From: Euryarchaeota archaeon UBA58
GTDB lineage: Archaea; Thermoplasmatota; Poseidoniia; Poseidoniales; Thalassarchaeaceae
Assembly (NCBI GenBank): GCA_002498525.1
Contig: DAHR01000019.1
Location: 57,308 to 121,307 of the forward strand
Length of the DNA: 64,000 bases
Direction: 5' to 3'
Positions within the stretch are counted from its first letter, which is position 1, and each line of letters begins with the position of its first letter. The translations under genes and the position numbers were made by a program. Below, piece by piece: positions 34,427 to 42,642 of the stretch. The notes under the pieces are model-generated. The model saw nothing but the letters and a program-made list of their open reading frames with translations, did no database searches and had not been told where the DNA came from.

Positions 34427-35103
34427 CAGGCAACACCTCCATATTCAGCGACCTTCGCTTCCATAAGCAAGTCGTTGAGTTTCGCACGGGCTTCGACCAT
34501 ACCGGTCACTTCACCATCGATCCAGACTCGCCCGTTGTCGCCAGCGATAAGTCGGCATTCTGTCTCTTCCTTGAGTTGGCGCAGATTGTTACCTCCACGG
34601 CCGATGAGACGCCCTAACAGGTGAGGATCAATCTCCTCAACAGTACCTGAGCGAATAGCACGCAATCCCATTCCTTTCATCGTAACGACGCTTGAGTGAT
34701 TCTCCTCGACTTCCTGCACTCGGCACAAAATCGCGTCACCAATATCCAGAACCTTGCGGATGCCACCGAATTCAGCCTTTGAAGGGCCCAGACTCATCGG
34801 TAGAATCGCGTTGAATGGAGCGCCGATGTCGATGAACCAGATATTGCTGGTACATCCCTCGATGTAACCGATAACGAGATCGGATGGCCGTGGCACGTAT
34901 GCCGTGCGTCGCGGCTCGACCGAGACGGTGCCGTCTTGGGTATTCTTTCGTCCTTGCTTCACAGCACGCAGCCGGCCATTCATGGCAACTACGCCATGGC
35001 CTGCTGAGTACTCCCCAGAATCACCGAGATCTTCTCCCGGAGCAACAAGCAGGGGTGCTTGTTGAGAATCGCGCGGTCCGCCCGCGGTATTGTCTCCACT
35101 CAT
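34426..35103 (-). CDS. rrp4: Exosome RNA-binding cap subunit Rrp4
   Basis: About 225 residues. An N-terminal domain (VAPGEDLGDSGEY) is followed by an S1 domain (DLVIGYIEGCTSNIWFIDIGAPFNAILP) and a KH domain with the GRLIGRGGNNLRQLKEET loop. Rrp4 forms the cap that admits RNA into the ring. The frame extends to ATG 35136, but a TATA-like CATATAC at 35147-35141 lies only 8 bp from that codon, so translation is more likely to start at ATG 35103, giving a leader of about 16 bases. The next gene upstream is sdo1. Confidence 0.94.
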   Translation of the reverse strand: MSGDNTAGGPRDSQQAPLLVAPGEDLGDSGEYSAGHGVVAMNGRLRAVKQGRKNTQDGTVSVEPRRTAYVPRPSDLVIGYIEGCTSNIWFIDIGAPFNAILPMSLGPSKAEFGGIRKVLDIGDAILCRVQEVEENHSSVVTMKGMGLRAIRSGTVEEIDPHLLGRLIGRGGNNLRQLKEETECRLIAGDNGRVWIDGEVTGMVEARAKLNDLLMEAKVAEYGGVA

Positions 35104-35140
35104 GTTATCGGGCCGCGCGACCTGCCTCCCCTTCATAACC

Positions 35141-35147
35141 GTATATG
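35141..35147 (-). promoter_or_regulatory. TATA-like box of rrp4
   Basis: CATATAC on the minus strand, about 41 bp before ATG 35103. It suggests the exosome genes have their own promoter inside the gap between sdo1 and rrp4. By eye only. Confidence 0.45.
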
Positions 35148-35189
35148 CCTACACCTACGGTGTATTGGAAGTCGGCTTCTGTAGTGAAG

Positions 35190-35879
35190 TCAGTCGAGTT
35201 CTTTTACATCGAGACCGGAAGAACGCTTTGCTACTCGGCTGATCAAATCAGTTTTCATTCCGCCCGGACACTCGACGATGCAAGCCCACGAGCCATCCTC
35301 AAGCCATTCCTCCTTCAGGATGGAATCGCGCAGCAATTGATTGACTCCACCGTAGTCCTTGCCCGAGACTCGGAAAGCCAATCTGACTGTGATGAATTGC
35401 AGAGGGATCAGAGGTCGGAGCGCTGTGACTGCATCTTGGACCTGGCGCTCGACCGAGAGGAATGGATCTACGGAGAATCGAGCTTCGTCCAGTGCGTGTT
35501 CGATACGAATAGGAGGATGAGGTGAGCGTGTCTTCGGATCGGTCGCGGTGGTGGCTATCGCGTTGATTATCTGTTTGCGTTTGTTCTCGACCATCTTCTT
35601 CCGCTGCATCGTCGTCAATTGAATCGAGCCGTCACGCAGGATTCTCTCGACGCATGGCACGAGGTCTGTCGTCCCGAAGATGTTCTGTAGCGCCTCAGCG
35701 GTCGGTCTGTCGCCGGCACGAGCATCGGACCAGACCTCATCGGTCGCCAGCATTTCCTCAAAATCAACATTCTCTGGATTGTCCTTCCATTGCGCGACGA
35801 GGTCGGGATCGACGAGAATTTCGTAGCGACTACCACCCTTCTCAAAGCGAGCGATGACTGCATCGTCCAGACTCACCAT
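35190..35879 (-). CDS. sdo1: Ribosome maturation protein SBDS (Sdo1)
   Basis: The 229 residues match the SBDS family: an N-terminal FYSH-like domain (ARFEKGGSRYEILVDPDLVAQWK, then DEVWSDARAGDRPT), a central helical domain with LTTMQRKKMVENKRKQIINAIATTATDPKT and PHPPIRIEHALDEARFSVDP, and a ferredoxin-like C-terminal domain. SBDS works with the EF-2-like GTPase to release the anti-association factor aIF6 from large subunits; EF-2 is in this window. Length is normal. It lies between psmA and rrp4 as in many archaea. Confidence 0.96.
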   Translation of the reverse strand: MVSLDDAVIARFEKGGSRYEILVDPDLVAQWKDNPENVDFEEMLATDEVWSDARAGDRPTAEALQNIFGTTDLVPCVERILRDGSIQLTTMQRKKMVENKRKQIINAIATTATDPKTRSPHPPIRIEHALDEARFSVDPFLSVERQVQDAVTALRPLIPLQFITVRLAFRVSGKDYGGVNQLLRDSILKEEWLEDGSWACIVECPGGMKTDLISRVAKRSSGLDVKELD

Positions 35880-35954
35880 GCTCGCCCGAGCCGTGCCTCT
35901 GCCCTTAGAGCAATCGGGTGGTCAACGAGATGAACAGATTGTTCGGTGTGCGAT

Positions 35955-36665
35955 TCAACTGAGTCGGTCAATCTGTTTCAAGGTGTCAGCGCGGGACATC
36001 TTGGCGTAGCCACTGCCAGTCAGAACCGCTATCTCCACAGCGTCTCTGTTGAGGTCTTCATCGATAGAATCACGCAGCGCTTCGAGACCGAGTTTGATAG
36101 CGGCATTTTGGGTCATCTTCGGCTTCCAATTGGCTTCGAAATAATCGATGACAGCCGAACGTCCGCGCCCGATTGCGCCCGCATGATAGGATTGGTAGGC
36201 ACCAGAAGGATCGGTTTCGAAGAGATGCACGCCATCACCATCGACGCCAGCGATAAGAAGTGCAGTGCCGAAGGGTCGTGCACCACCGTATTGAGTGAAG
36301 GATTGCATGTAATCACACATCTTCTTGACGAGGGTGGTCACCGGAACTGGGTCACCGTAAGTCATCCTGTTTACCTGACACTGCACGCGGGCGCGGTCTA
36401 CGAGTTGTCTCGCGTCGGCGACCAGACCTGAAGTGGTGAATCCTATGTGGTCATCGATCTGATACATCTTCTCGATCGAATCGACGATGACGAGCTTGCT
36501 TGAAATCCGCTTATCGACTATCAATACGACTCCGTCGCGGAACTTCAGACCGACTGTCGTAGTTCCGCGCTTGACGGATTCTCTTGCGTACTCGACCTGA
36601 TACAATCGTCCATCTGGCGAGAAGGTCGAAACCCCATGGTCATATCCTCGTCCGCTCGGCTGCAT
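35955..36665 (-). CDS. psmA: 20S proteasome alpha subunit
   Basis: Forms the outer rings of the 20S core and gates substrate entry. From ATG 36665 the protein has about 236 residues and begins with a short tail followed by YDHGVSTFSPDGRLYQVEYARESVKRG, the alpha-type signature. Most archaeal alpha subunits have YDR at the gate; here it reads YDH. Alternative start ATG 36686 lies only about 14 bp from a TATA-like TGATAAGA (36702-36695), so 36665 is preferred. The PAN regulator is encoded at 927-2159. The catalytic beta subunit is not in the window. Confidence 0.94.
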   Translation of the reverse strand: MQPSGRGYDHGVSTFSPDGRLYQVEYARESVKRGTTTVGLKFRDGVVLIVDKRISSKLVIVDSIEKMYQIDDHIGFTTSGLVADARQLVDRARVQCQVNRMTYGDPVPVTTLVKKMCDYMQSFTQYGGARPFGTALLIAGVDGDGVHLFETDPSGAYQSYHAGAIGRGRSAVIDYFEANWKPKMTQNAAIKLGLEALRDSIDEDLNRDAVEIAVLTGSGYAKMSRADTLKQIDRLS

Positions 36666-36791
36666 GGTTAACGAAGTCCAAGCCATGAGAGGCCTCTTAT
36701 CAACCTTGGTCGGCGCCTCGGGCGGAGTCTCTTGATAGGAAGAGGGTGAACTTCCGCCGCATTGATTTCAGATGACTATCGCCGCCACATC

Positions 36792-37553
36792 ATGAGAATC
36801 GCGGTTCTCGCCTCCGCAGGCAAGGATTCCACCTACGCCGCATGGTGGGCGCATATGCAGGGTTGGGAGGTCTGCGCCCTCGTCACCGTCTGGGTCACAG
36901 GGAAAGATTCGATGATGTTCCAGTTACCAGAAACGCCGCTGGCTGGCCTTCAGGCAGCCGCATCTGGCGTCGCTTGGCTGCCTGTCATCTCCGATGGTTG
37001 TGAAGACAATGAAATCGATGATCTCGAAGCCGCGCTCGCTGGTCGCAGCGACCCGCAGGTCGCGTATGACGTGATTCGCGCGCAAAATCCACATATCGAA
37101 TTCCCCGACACCCTCGAATTGCTTGATCCACCTCTCCAAATCGACGCATTGGTCGTCGGCGCTATTCGTTCCGACTACCAGAAGACACGCATCGAGCGCC
37201 TCTGTGAGCGCCTCGGAATCATCTCATATTGTCCTCTCTGGCATCACTCATCAGACGAACACATGACCTCACTCATCGAACACGGCTTCGATGTCCGAAT
37301 CGTCTCTGTATCCGCCGACGGACTCGACTCGCAATGGCTGGGCATCTCCCTGAACGAGGATCGGCTCACTGCGCTCCGTGAGGCAGCCGAAAGCCACCGC
37401 TTCAACCTCGATGGCGAAGGCGGCGAATTCGAAACGATAGTCCTCGCCGCCCCGCACCTGTCCAGGCGCATCGTTACCGAGGGGGAGACACATTGGCGAG
37501 GCAGCAGAGGCACTTGGAAACTGACTTCAGCACGCTTGGAATCACTCCGCTAG
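36792..37553 (+). CDS. dph6: Diphthine-ammonia ligase (Dph6)
   Basis: ATP-dependent amidation that completes diphthamide on EF-2. About 253 residues from ATG 36792. A PP-loop ASAGKDSTYA (about 7-16) binds ATP; downstream are VVGAIRSDYQKTRIERLCERLGI (the family's GAI.S.YQ..R) and GEGGEFETIVLAAP, both diagnostic. The EF-2 target with its HRG motif is at 23907-26114. The gene is divergent from psmA across 126 bp and is followed by purB after 42 bp. Confidence 0.92.
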   Translation: MRIAVLASAGKDSTYAAWWAHMQGWEVCALVTVWVTGKDSMMFQLPETPLAGLQAAASGVAWLPVISDGCEDNEIDDLEAALAGRSDPQVAYDVIRAQNPHIEFPDTLELLDPPLQIDALVVGAIRSDYQKTRIERLCERLGIISYCPLWHHSSDEHMTSLIEHGFDVRIVSVSADGLDSQWLGISLNEDRLTALREAAESHRFNLDGEGGEFETIVLAAPHLSRRIVTEGETHWRGSRGTWKLTSARLESLR

Positions 37554-37595
37554 CCTCAAACGGGGCAGCAAAGTCGGCGAGACACGGGGAACACA

Positions 37596-38942
37596 GTGTC
37601 GGTATCACCACTCGACTATCGATACGGTCGCGAAGAGGCCAAAGAGATCTGGTCTCGAGAGGGCCGACACACTCGTCAACTAGATGTCGAGCGAGCGCTT
37701 GTATGGGCTCATTGCCAGCTCGGGCGCGTCAGCGCCGAGCACTATGATACCATTGCCGATATCGCCGACCCTGGCATCGTTACCGCCGATCGGGTCGACG
37801 AGATCGAAGCCGAGACCCGCCACGACATCATGGCTCTGACCAAGGCGATGGCCGAGCAGGCTGGTGAGGCAGCTTGGTGCATTCACTTGGGCGCCACCAG
37901 CAACGACATAGTTGATTCTGCTGTAGCGCTGCAGATACGGGACAGCATTCGTCTGCAATACGAGATGCTGAAACAATTGCTTGGAACATTATGCGACCTC
38001 GCCGAGCGGGAGAGAGATACGGTGATGCTCGGCCGCACCCATGGACAGGCCGCTGTGCCAATCACATTCGGGCTGAAGATGGCGGTCTTCGTCGATGAAT
38101 TCCGCCGTCACCTCGACCGCCTCACAGAAATGGAAGAGCGGGCCATCACTGGCAAATTCCTCGGCGCGGTGGGAACCGGCGCCGCACAGGGCGAGAACGC
38201 CAGAGAATTACAGAAGCTCATACTCGACCATCTCGGCTTGACCGTGCCCGTCGCGACGACACAAGTGGTTGGCCGCGACCGTTACATCGAGTGGGTCGGT
38301 TGGATGGCCAATGTCGCTGCTTCGATTGAAAAACTCCTGCAGGAGGTCCGCAACCTGCAACGCAGCGAGATCGCCGAAGTCGGTGAGTGGTTCGATGCCG
38401 AGAAGCAGGTTGGTTCCTCGACCATGGCCCACAAGAGGAATCCCATCACTGCAGAGAATGCCTGTGGCCTCGCCCGCATCGTTAGAGCGATGATCATCCC
38501 ATCTTACGAGAACGCCCTGCTCTGGCATGAGCGTGATCTCGCCAACTCATCGGCGGAGCGGTTCACCCTGTCTCATGCAATGATTCTGACCGACGACATC
38601 CTCGGCAAGTGTGACCGCGTCATGGGCACGTGCGTCGTCGATGCTGCGCGCATGAAAGCCAATATCGATTCCCAGAATGGTTTGGTCATGGCCGAAAAGG
38701 TCATGCTCGCTCTCGTTGATTCAGGAATGCACCGAGATGAAGCTCATGAAGTGCTTCGCAATGCCTCGATGGCATCAATTTCAGAAAACCGGAACCTGCG
38801 CGATGTCTGCGCTGAAAATACGCAGATAAGTGTTAAATTCGATTCGGATGAATTGGACGCCCTCTTCAACCCGATGAATCATCTAGGCGTCAGTGGCGAG
38901 CTCGTCGATGAAGCGGTCGCAATCGCTCGCAATTATCTCTGA
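37596..38942 (+). CDS. purB: Adenylosuccinate lyase
   Basis: Purine enzyme of 448 residues, with the fumarase/ASL fold. The start GTG 37596 gives MSVSPLDYRYG. It contains HLGATSNDIVDSA, MLGRTHGQAAVPITFG, and the signature GSSTMAHKRNPI followed by CGLARIV, which holds the catalytic loop Ser region. It acts twice in purine synthesis (SAICAR and adenylosuccinate cleavage). No other purine gene is adjacent; it follows dph6. Confidence 0.95.
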   Translation: MSVSPLDYRYGREEAKEIWSREGRHTRQLDVERALVWAHCQLGRVSAEHYDTIADIADPGIVTADRVDEIEAETRHDIMALTKAMAEQAGEAAWCIHLGATSNDIVDSAVALQIRDSIRLQYEMLKQLLGTLCDLAERERDTVMLGRTHGQAAVPITFGLKMAVFVDEFRRHLDRLTEMEERAITGKFLGAVGTGAAQGENARELQKLILDHLGLTVPVATTQVVGRDRYIEWVGWMANVAASIEKLLQEVRNLQRSEIAEVGEWFDAEKQVGSSTMAHKRNPITAENACGLARIVRAMIIPSYENALLWHERDLANSSAERFTLSHAMILTDDILGKCDRVMGTCVVDAARMKANIDSQNGLVMAEKVMLALVDSGMHRDEAHEVLRNASMASISENRNLRDVCAENTQISVKFDSDELDALFNPMNHLGVSGELVDEAVAIARNYL

Positions 38943-38949
38943 TGCAAGA

Positions 38950-39153
38950 TCAGTAGATGTACATCAGCAGAAGCAAGCAAGTGCCGGTGATAGCGGCGAT
39001 GACGCCGAGGAGCATTATCATCGCATGAGGACCATATTGGTTGACATCCTCGAGCGCTGTGCGCAGAAATCCGTCCTTTGAAATCGTCGCCAACATGTTC
39101 AATTCCGATTCTTCGAAGAATGGAGCATCACGTCGTGGTATCCTCTCAGCCAT
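38950..39153 (-). CDS. Small probable tail-anchored membrane protein
   Basis: A 67-residue frame from ATG 39153. The N-terminal 40 residues are polar (with RRDAPFFEESELNML), and the C-terminal 25 form one hydrophobic helix ending at the C-terminus (MIMLLGVIAAITGTCLLLLMYIY). This is the layout of a tail-anchored protein. It is convergent with purB, 7 bp away. No family is recognised; support is coding character and the clear helix. Confidence 0.5.
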   Translation of the reverse strand: MAERIPRRDAPFFEESELNMLATISKDGFLRTALEDVNQYGPHAMIMLLGVIAAITGTCLLLLMYIY

Positions 39154-39253
39154 GGGAACGCACAGTCGTGTGTGGCTGAGTCCTTCAGCCTATCCGCAAG
39201 AATAGGCAGCCGAACAGCAATCCTCATCCACCCTGAACTTCGGCACAAGCCCT

Positions 39254-39832
39254 GTGTTAAACCTCGATGAGGGGCCTGTCCATCTCGCCGTCGAGGCTGG
39301 GATCGGTGGCACCTCATTCTGTCTCAGTCTGGCAGCGGCTGTCTTGGAGGCGAATGGCAGAGTCGTTTGGCTGGGACGAGAGATGCCAGATGGTCAGCGA
39401 ACTGCAGCCATTCTGAACTCACTGAGTGAATCACAACTCGAGAAGTTGTTCGTCATTCAGTTCGGACAAGATTTGCTCACCCGCGTGAGGGCTACAAAAC
39501 CTCTGATTTCCCGTTTGTCGACCACGGATCTCGTAGTAATCGATGATTGGTGTGGCAGTGTGGGCCGTGCAGCAGCGGACGATACAGCAGCGATGCGCCA
39601 GATCATCGCAGCCGCCAAGGATTGCCGACTGATTTTCACATCCAAAGCCTACGAGAGTCCCACAGGGATCGGTGAGCCGTGGCGAGCGAGAGGTGGAGCA
39701 GAATTCTGTGGAGGCAAAATTAACTTAGTATGGTTGTTTCAATCAAAGCGTTTGGGCAATAGACGCGAACTCAGAATAGGCGACCAGTGTACCGAACTGG
39801 TTCTCACCGAGAAGGGCTTCTTTCCTGCTTGA
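39254..39832 (+). CDS. RecA/RadB-like ATPase domain protein with altered P-loop
   Basis: A 192-residue protein that resembles the core of RecA-type ATPases such as RadB or KaiC. The expected Walker A region reads EAGIGGTSFC (about residues 15-24): the lysine of GxGK[TS] is replaced by Gly, so ATP hydrolysis may be lost. A Walker-B-like DLVVIDDW follows (about 93-100), then an AAAKDCRLIFTSKAY strand. The likely start is a GTG at 39254. It ends exactly where the convergent gene at 39833 ends. The family call is tentative. Confidence 0.6.
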   Translation: MLNLDEGPVHLAVEAGIGGTSFCLSLAAAVLEANGRVVWLGREMPDGQRTAAILNSLSESQLEKLFVIQFGQDLLTRVRATKPLISRLSTTDLVVIDDWCGSVGRAAADDTAAMRQIIAAAKDCRLIFTSKAYESPTGIGEPWRARGGAEFCGGKINLVWLFQSKRLGNRRELRIGDQCTELVLTEKGFFPA

Positions 39833-40060
39833 TCACTCGTCTGAATCGCTTCGAAGCACCAGCAATCTGTCCAATTCGGCCAACGCTTCTGCATCTGGGA
39901 CCATCAGATCGGAGGGGTTCCGCGCCTCGCCAGAGTATTCGAAGGGATTCGTCGTCGAGGCTAGAAGGCGGCGCTGGCGCAACCTCAGAATGAACCAGAG
40001 CAAAGCCAGCGCCGAGAGTGAAAGTGCGGCTGTGGAGATTGATTCCCAATCGATTGCCAT
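39833..40060 (-). CDS. Small membrane protein
   Basis: A 75-residue frame with an N-terminal hydrophobic helix (about 9-27, AALSLSALALLWFIL followed by the basic RLRQRR) and a charged C-terminal part. The helix followed by basic residues suggests a type III or N-out topology. It lies 17 bp downstream of tiaS on the same strand. No family is recognised. An overlapping frame from 40118 is less protein-like and was not chosen. Confidence 0.5.
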   Translation of the reverse strand: MAIDWESISTAALSLSALALLWFILRLRQRRLLASTTNPFEYSGEARNPSDLMVPDAEALAELDRLLVLRSDSDE

Positions 40061-40077
40061 GCAACCCGATTGGTGTC

Positions 40078-41364
40078 TCAGTCTTGATTCTTCGCGAGTT
40101 GCGGCAGGCCTCGGTCAAGCGGCTTTGCGAGGTGACGGCGGTTCGAAGGTGTGGGTTCTACCCAGCCCTGATGATTCGATTCACCGAGTTGAAGTGCCGT
40201 CCTGACAATCCACACTTTGCTATGGGTTGCACCGCAGGTGAGGCAGCGCAATGGCTGCTCACTGCCAGCGCTACGCATGCTTCGGTCGCAGCAGGAAGGC
40301 CTTGTCGAAGTTCTTGGCACCAACTCGACCAGACGGAGGCGTTCGAGATGAATGGCGCCGTCTTGGGGTGATGGAAGCCCGACCCACTCGACCACATCAC
40401 CGATGACGAAGCTGCGGAGAAGTCGATTAACGGGGCCCGATTCAGAGAATGCGACGAGCCGGTGGATCCACTCGCCATCGTAGACCACAAGCGATGCATG
40501 ACCGCCCTGGGTTTCCTCAACTGCGCTCAAGACAGTTCCAACATGAGAGCCCAACAGATGATGATCCGAGACCTGATTGGTCCTGTGAACAGCATGATTC
40601 TCAGATCTCTCGACATCGTCACGGGATTGCAGGAATCGATGCGCTGCGTCTACAATCGCCTCCGAATCGCCTCTGATGCCATAGAGCACAGGGCAAGGTG
40701 TGCGAGGCGCGATCAACCCACGACCTGCCGTCGGATCCCGGTTGGCGAAAGTACCGGGGTGTTCCCGCTCCATCTCGACGATCGCCGCGGAAGAAACGCG
40801 ACGCTCAGTCCCAACCGCCTCGGCCTTGCGCCAAGCGATCAATTCCCAAGTGGAGTCGGAATCGGGCGACCAAGCAATAGCAGAACTGGCTCCGACGATG
40901 CCGATCGGGGTGCTCGTCGAATGAACGGAGATGAACGAGCCATTCGCAGCAGCCAAACGATCACGCCAGTCGACGAAGCCCCGCACAGAATCCCAGTACC
41001 AATGCTCTGGCAGAGTCTGATCGGCAAGGATCAGAGTAGGTTGCGGTGAATGTTCATCGACGGGGTATGTCGATTCGATCTCGTCGAGCAGGGCGTGATG
41101 AAAATCCTCTACCGATTCGGACAATCGTCGCAGATTCTTTTCGGGCAGGCTACAGACCGCTGCCAAGGCTGCATTACCCCGCGTCCGCTTAGGAGCGAAA
41201 GGCCAGAGACGCACGAGTCGTCGCTCGATCACGGCAAAATCCTCGACTCGAGTGCTGATTCGTTCCAGCATTTGATGGAAATGGTAAGTGGTACACCCGA
41301 TTTCTGGATGGTCGGTGTCATCCATCGCAATATACACGACAAGCCGTTTCTCGGCACCGCTCAC
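40078..41364 (-). CDS. tiaS: tRNA(Ile2) agmatinylcytidine synthetase
   Basis: Adds agmatine to the wobble cytidine of tRNA-Ile(CAU) so that it reads AUA. The 428 residues match TiaS: the N-terminal kinase-like start with AMDDTDHPEIGCTTYHF, a following RLVRLWPFAPKRTRGNAALA, a central IGIVGASSAIAW, and a C-terminal OB-like part and zinc ribbon (CLTCG preceded by SCCD). It is 4 bp overlapped by gmhB upstream, and it is the third gene of the gmhA-gmhB-tiaS unit. The specificity is well supported by the family; no tRNA gene is in view. Confidence 0.9.
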   Translation of the reverse strand: MSGAEKRLVVYIAMDDTDHPEIGCTTYHFHQMLERISTRVEDFAVIERRLVRLWPFAPKRTRGNAALAAVCSLPEKNLRRLSESVEDFHHALLDEIESTYPVDEHSPQPTLILADQTLPEHWYWDSVRGFVDWRDRLAAANGSFISVHSTSTPIGIVGASSAIAWSPDSDSTWELIAWRKAEAVGTERRVSSAAIVEMEREHPGTFANRDPTAGRGLIAPRTPCPVLYGIRGDSEAIVDAAHRFLQSRDDVERSENHAVHRTNQVSDHHLLGSHVGTVLSAVEETQGGHASLVVYDGEWIHRLVAFSESGPVNRLLRSFVIGDVVEWVGLPSPQDGAIHLERLRLVELVPRTSTRPSCCDRSMRSAGSEQPLRCLTCGATHSKVWIVRTALQLGESNHQGWVEPTPSNRRHLAKPLDRGLPQLAKNQD

Positions 41365-42017
41365 GCAGCACCCTCCAGTATCTTATCGATGACTCCGGCA
41401 AGACCACTGCTTGGATCACATCGAATGGCCTTGACTCCGAATTCGAAGGCTGCGCCCATATCGACTCCCCTGTCCCCGACCATGACAGAGCCGGATTCAT
41501 CGGCTCTATCGGTCCAATCATCATCGAATCGGATGAATAGTCCGACTAAGTTCGAATCCTTCGCGGCTGCTTCAAGCAGTTGTCTGCCCGCCTCCAGCAT
41601 GCCTGGATTCGGCTTGCGCGCCCAAGCGCCTTCCCAAGGAGCGTAGGGTGAATGTAGAATCAGGTCGAGGTGCGCGTCTGGGTCTCCCTCCAGAAGCAAC
41701 TCGCGAAGGCGCGCGTGAATCCTTGCCAAAGTGCCAGAAGGCCAATGACCACGTCCGATTGGAGATTGGTTCGTCACCACGCAGATTCTGAAACCCGCGC
41801 GCCTCAATGCTCCCACAGCGAGGCCAGCATCTGGTAACAGAACGACTTGCTCGGGTGAATTGACATAATCCTCAGAACCGATGTTCAACACTCCATCTCT
41901 GTCGAGATAAGCGATACGACCGTTCCACTGCGCCCCATTTGGCAGATCAGTCAGGTCGAGGCCATCGGTCAGGCCCACAGCGTCACGATGCGGCTCGAGT
42001 ATCGGCTCACATCCCAT
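41361..42017 (-). CDS. gmhB: HAD phosphatase, heptose 1,7-bisphosphate type (GmhB-like)
   Basis: A 218-residue HAD phosphatase. Motif I is AYLDRDGVLN (DxDGxxN; about 35-44), with VVTNQSPIGRGHW (about 81-93) and a C-terminal MVGDRGVDMGAAFEFG. The DRDGVLN...NQS.IGRG pattern and the likely Zn loop with cysteine or histidine around LILHSPYAPWEGAW place it with GmhB/histidinol-phosphatase-like enzymes. With the SIS protein gmhA directly upstream (11 bp overlap), D-glycero-D-manno-heptose bisphosphate is the likely substrate. That is inferred from the pairing. Confidence 0.83.
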   Translation of the reverse strand: MGCEPILEPHRDAVGLTDGLDLTDLPNGAQWNGRIAYLDRDGVLNIGSEDYVNSPEQVVLLPDAGLAVGALRRAGFRICVVTNQSPIGRGHWPSGTLARIHARLRELLLEGDPDAHLDLILHSPYAPWEGAWARKPNPGMLEAGRQLLEAAAKDSNLVGLFIRFDDDWTDRADESGSVMVGDRGVDMGAAFEFGVKAIRCDPSSGLAGVIDKILEGAA

Positions 42018-42579
42018 GATTGGCCTTCACGGCCTCCTTGACGATGTGATTGATGACCAATTGCATATCTTCGATCCTCTCCATCGACTGCGTCGGCACG
42101 ACAATCGCAACATCGACGAGTGAGACCAGTCGGCCTCCCGCGCCGCCCTCAAAATCGCCAGTCACAGCGGCGGTGCGACAACCCGCAGCTCGGGCGGCCT
42201 TGATGCCATTCAGCACGTTCGCCGAGTTTCCCGAGCCCGAATAAGCGATCACCAGATCACCGGGGCGGGCGAAGGTGGCGAGTTGTCCTGCGAAGACGTT
42301 GGCATAGTCAGTATCGTTGGCCCAGGCGGTGAATGATGAGATGTTGTCCGTATGCGCGATGGTGCGAATCGACAACTCCTTCGACCAATCTCCAGCACTG
42401 TGAGAGGGGGTTGCTGCGCTACCTCCATTTCCAATCATGTGGATGCTGCCACCGTTGCTGCGAGTTGCTTCAAGCTCCTGCCAGAGAGCGGCGATGCTGT
42501 CACGCGAGACATTGGCGAGAGTGCGGCTCAAATCACCAATGTAGGACTCAACGAATGAATCGAAGTCGAAACCCAACAC
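42007..42579 (-). CDS. gmhA: SIS-domain phosphoheptose isomerase (GmhA-like)
   Basis: A 190-residue single SIS domain. Typical motifs are IGNGGSAATPSHSAGDWSKEL (about 49-69; sugar-phosphate-binding GNGGSA) and IAYSGSGNSANVLNGIKAARAAG (about 106-128), with GAGGRLVSLVDVAIVVP. GmhA converts sedoheptulose 7-phosphate to heptose 7-phosphate, the first step of nucleotide-activated heptose. Transketolase, which makes sedoheptulose 7-phosphate, is elsewhere in the window. It heads an operon with gmhB and tiaS and is divergent from the archaeosortase gene. Confidence 0.85.
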   Translation of the reverse strand: MLGFDFDSFVESYIGDLSRTLANVSRDSIAALWQELEATRSNGGSIHMIGNGGSAATPSHSAGDWSKELSIRTIAHTDNISSFTAWANDTDYANVFAGQLATFARPGDLVIAYSGSGNSANVLNGIKAARAAGCRTAAVTGDFEGGAGGRLVSLVDVAIVVPTQSMERIEDMQLVINHIVKEAVKANHGM

Positions 42580-42642
42580 TCACACCTCAGTTTGGACCGG
42601 CGAGGGCATCCTATTTACGAGTTGATGATTCGAGTCGAATCA

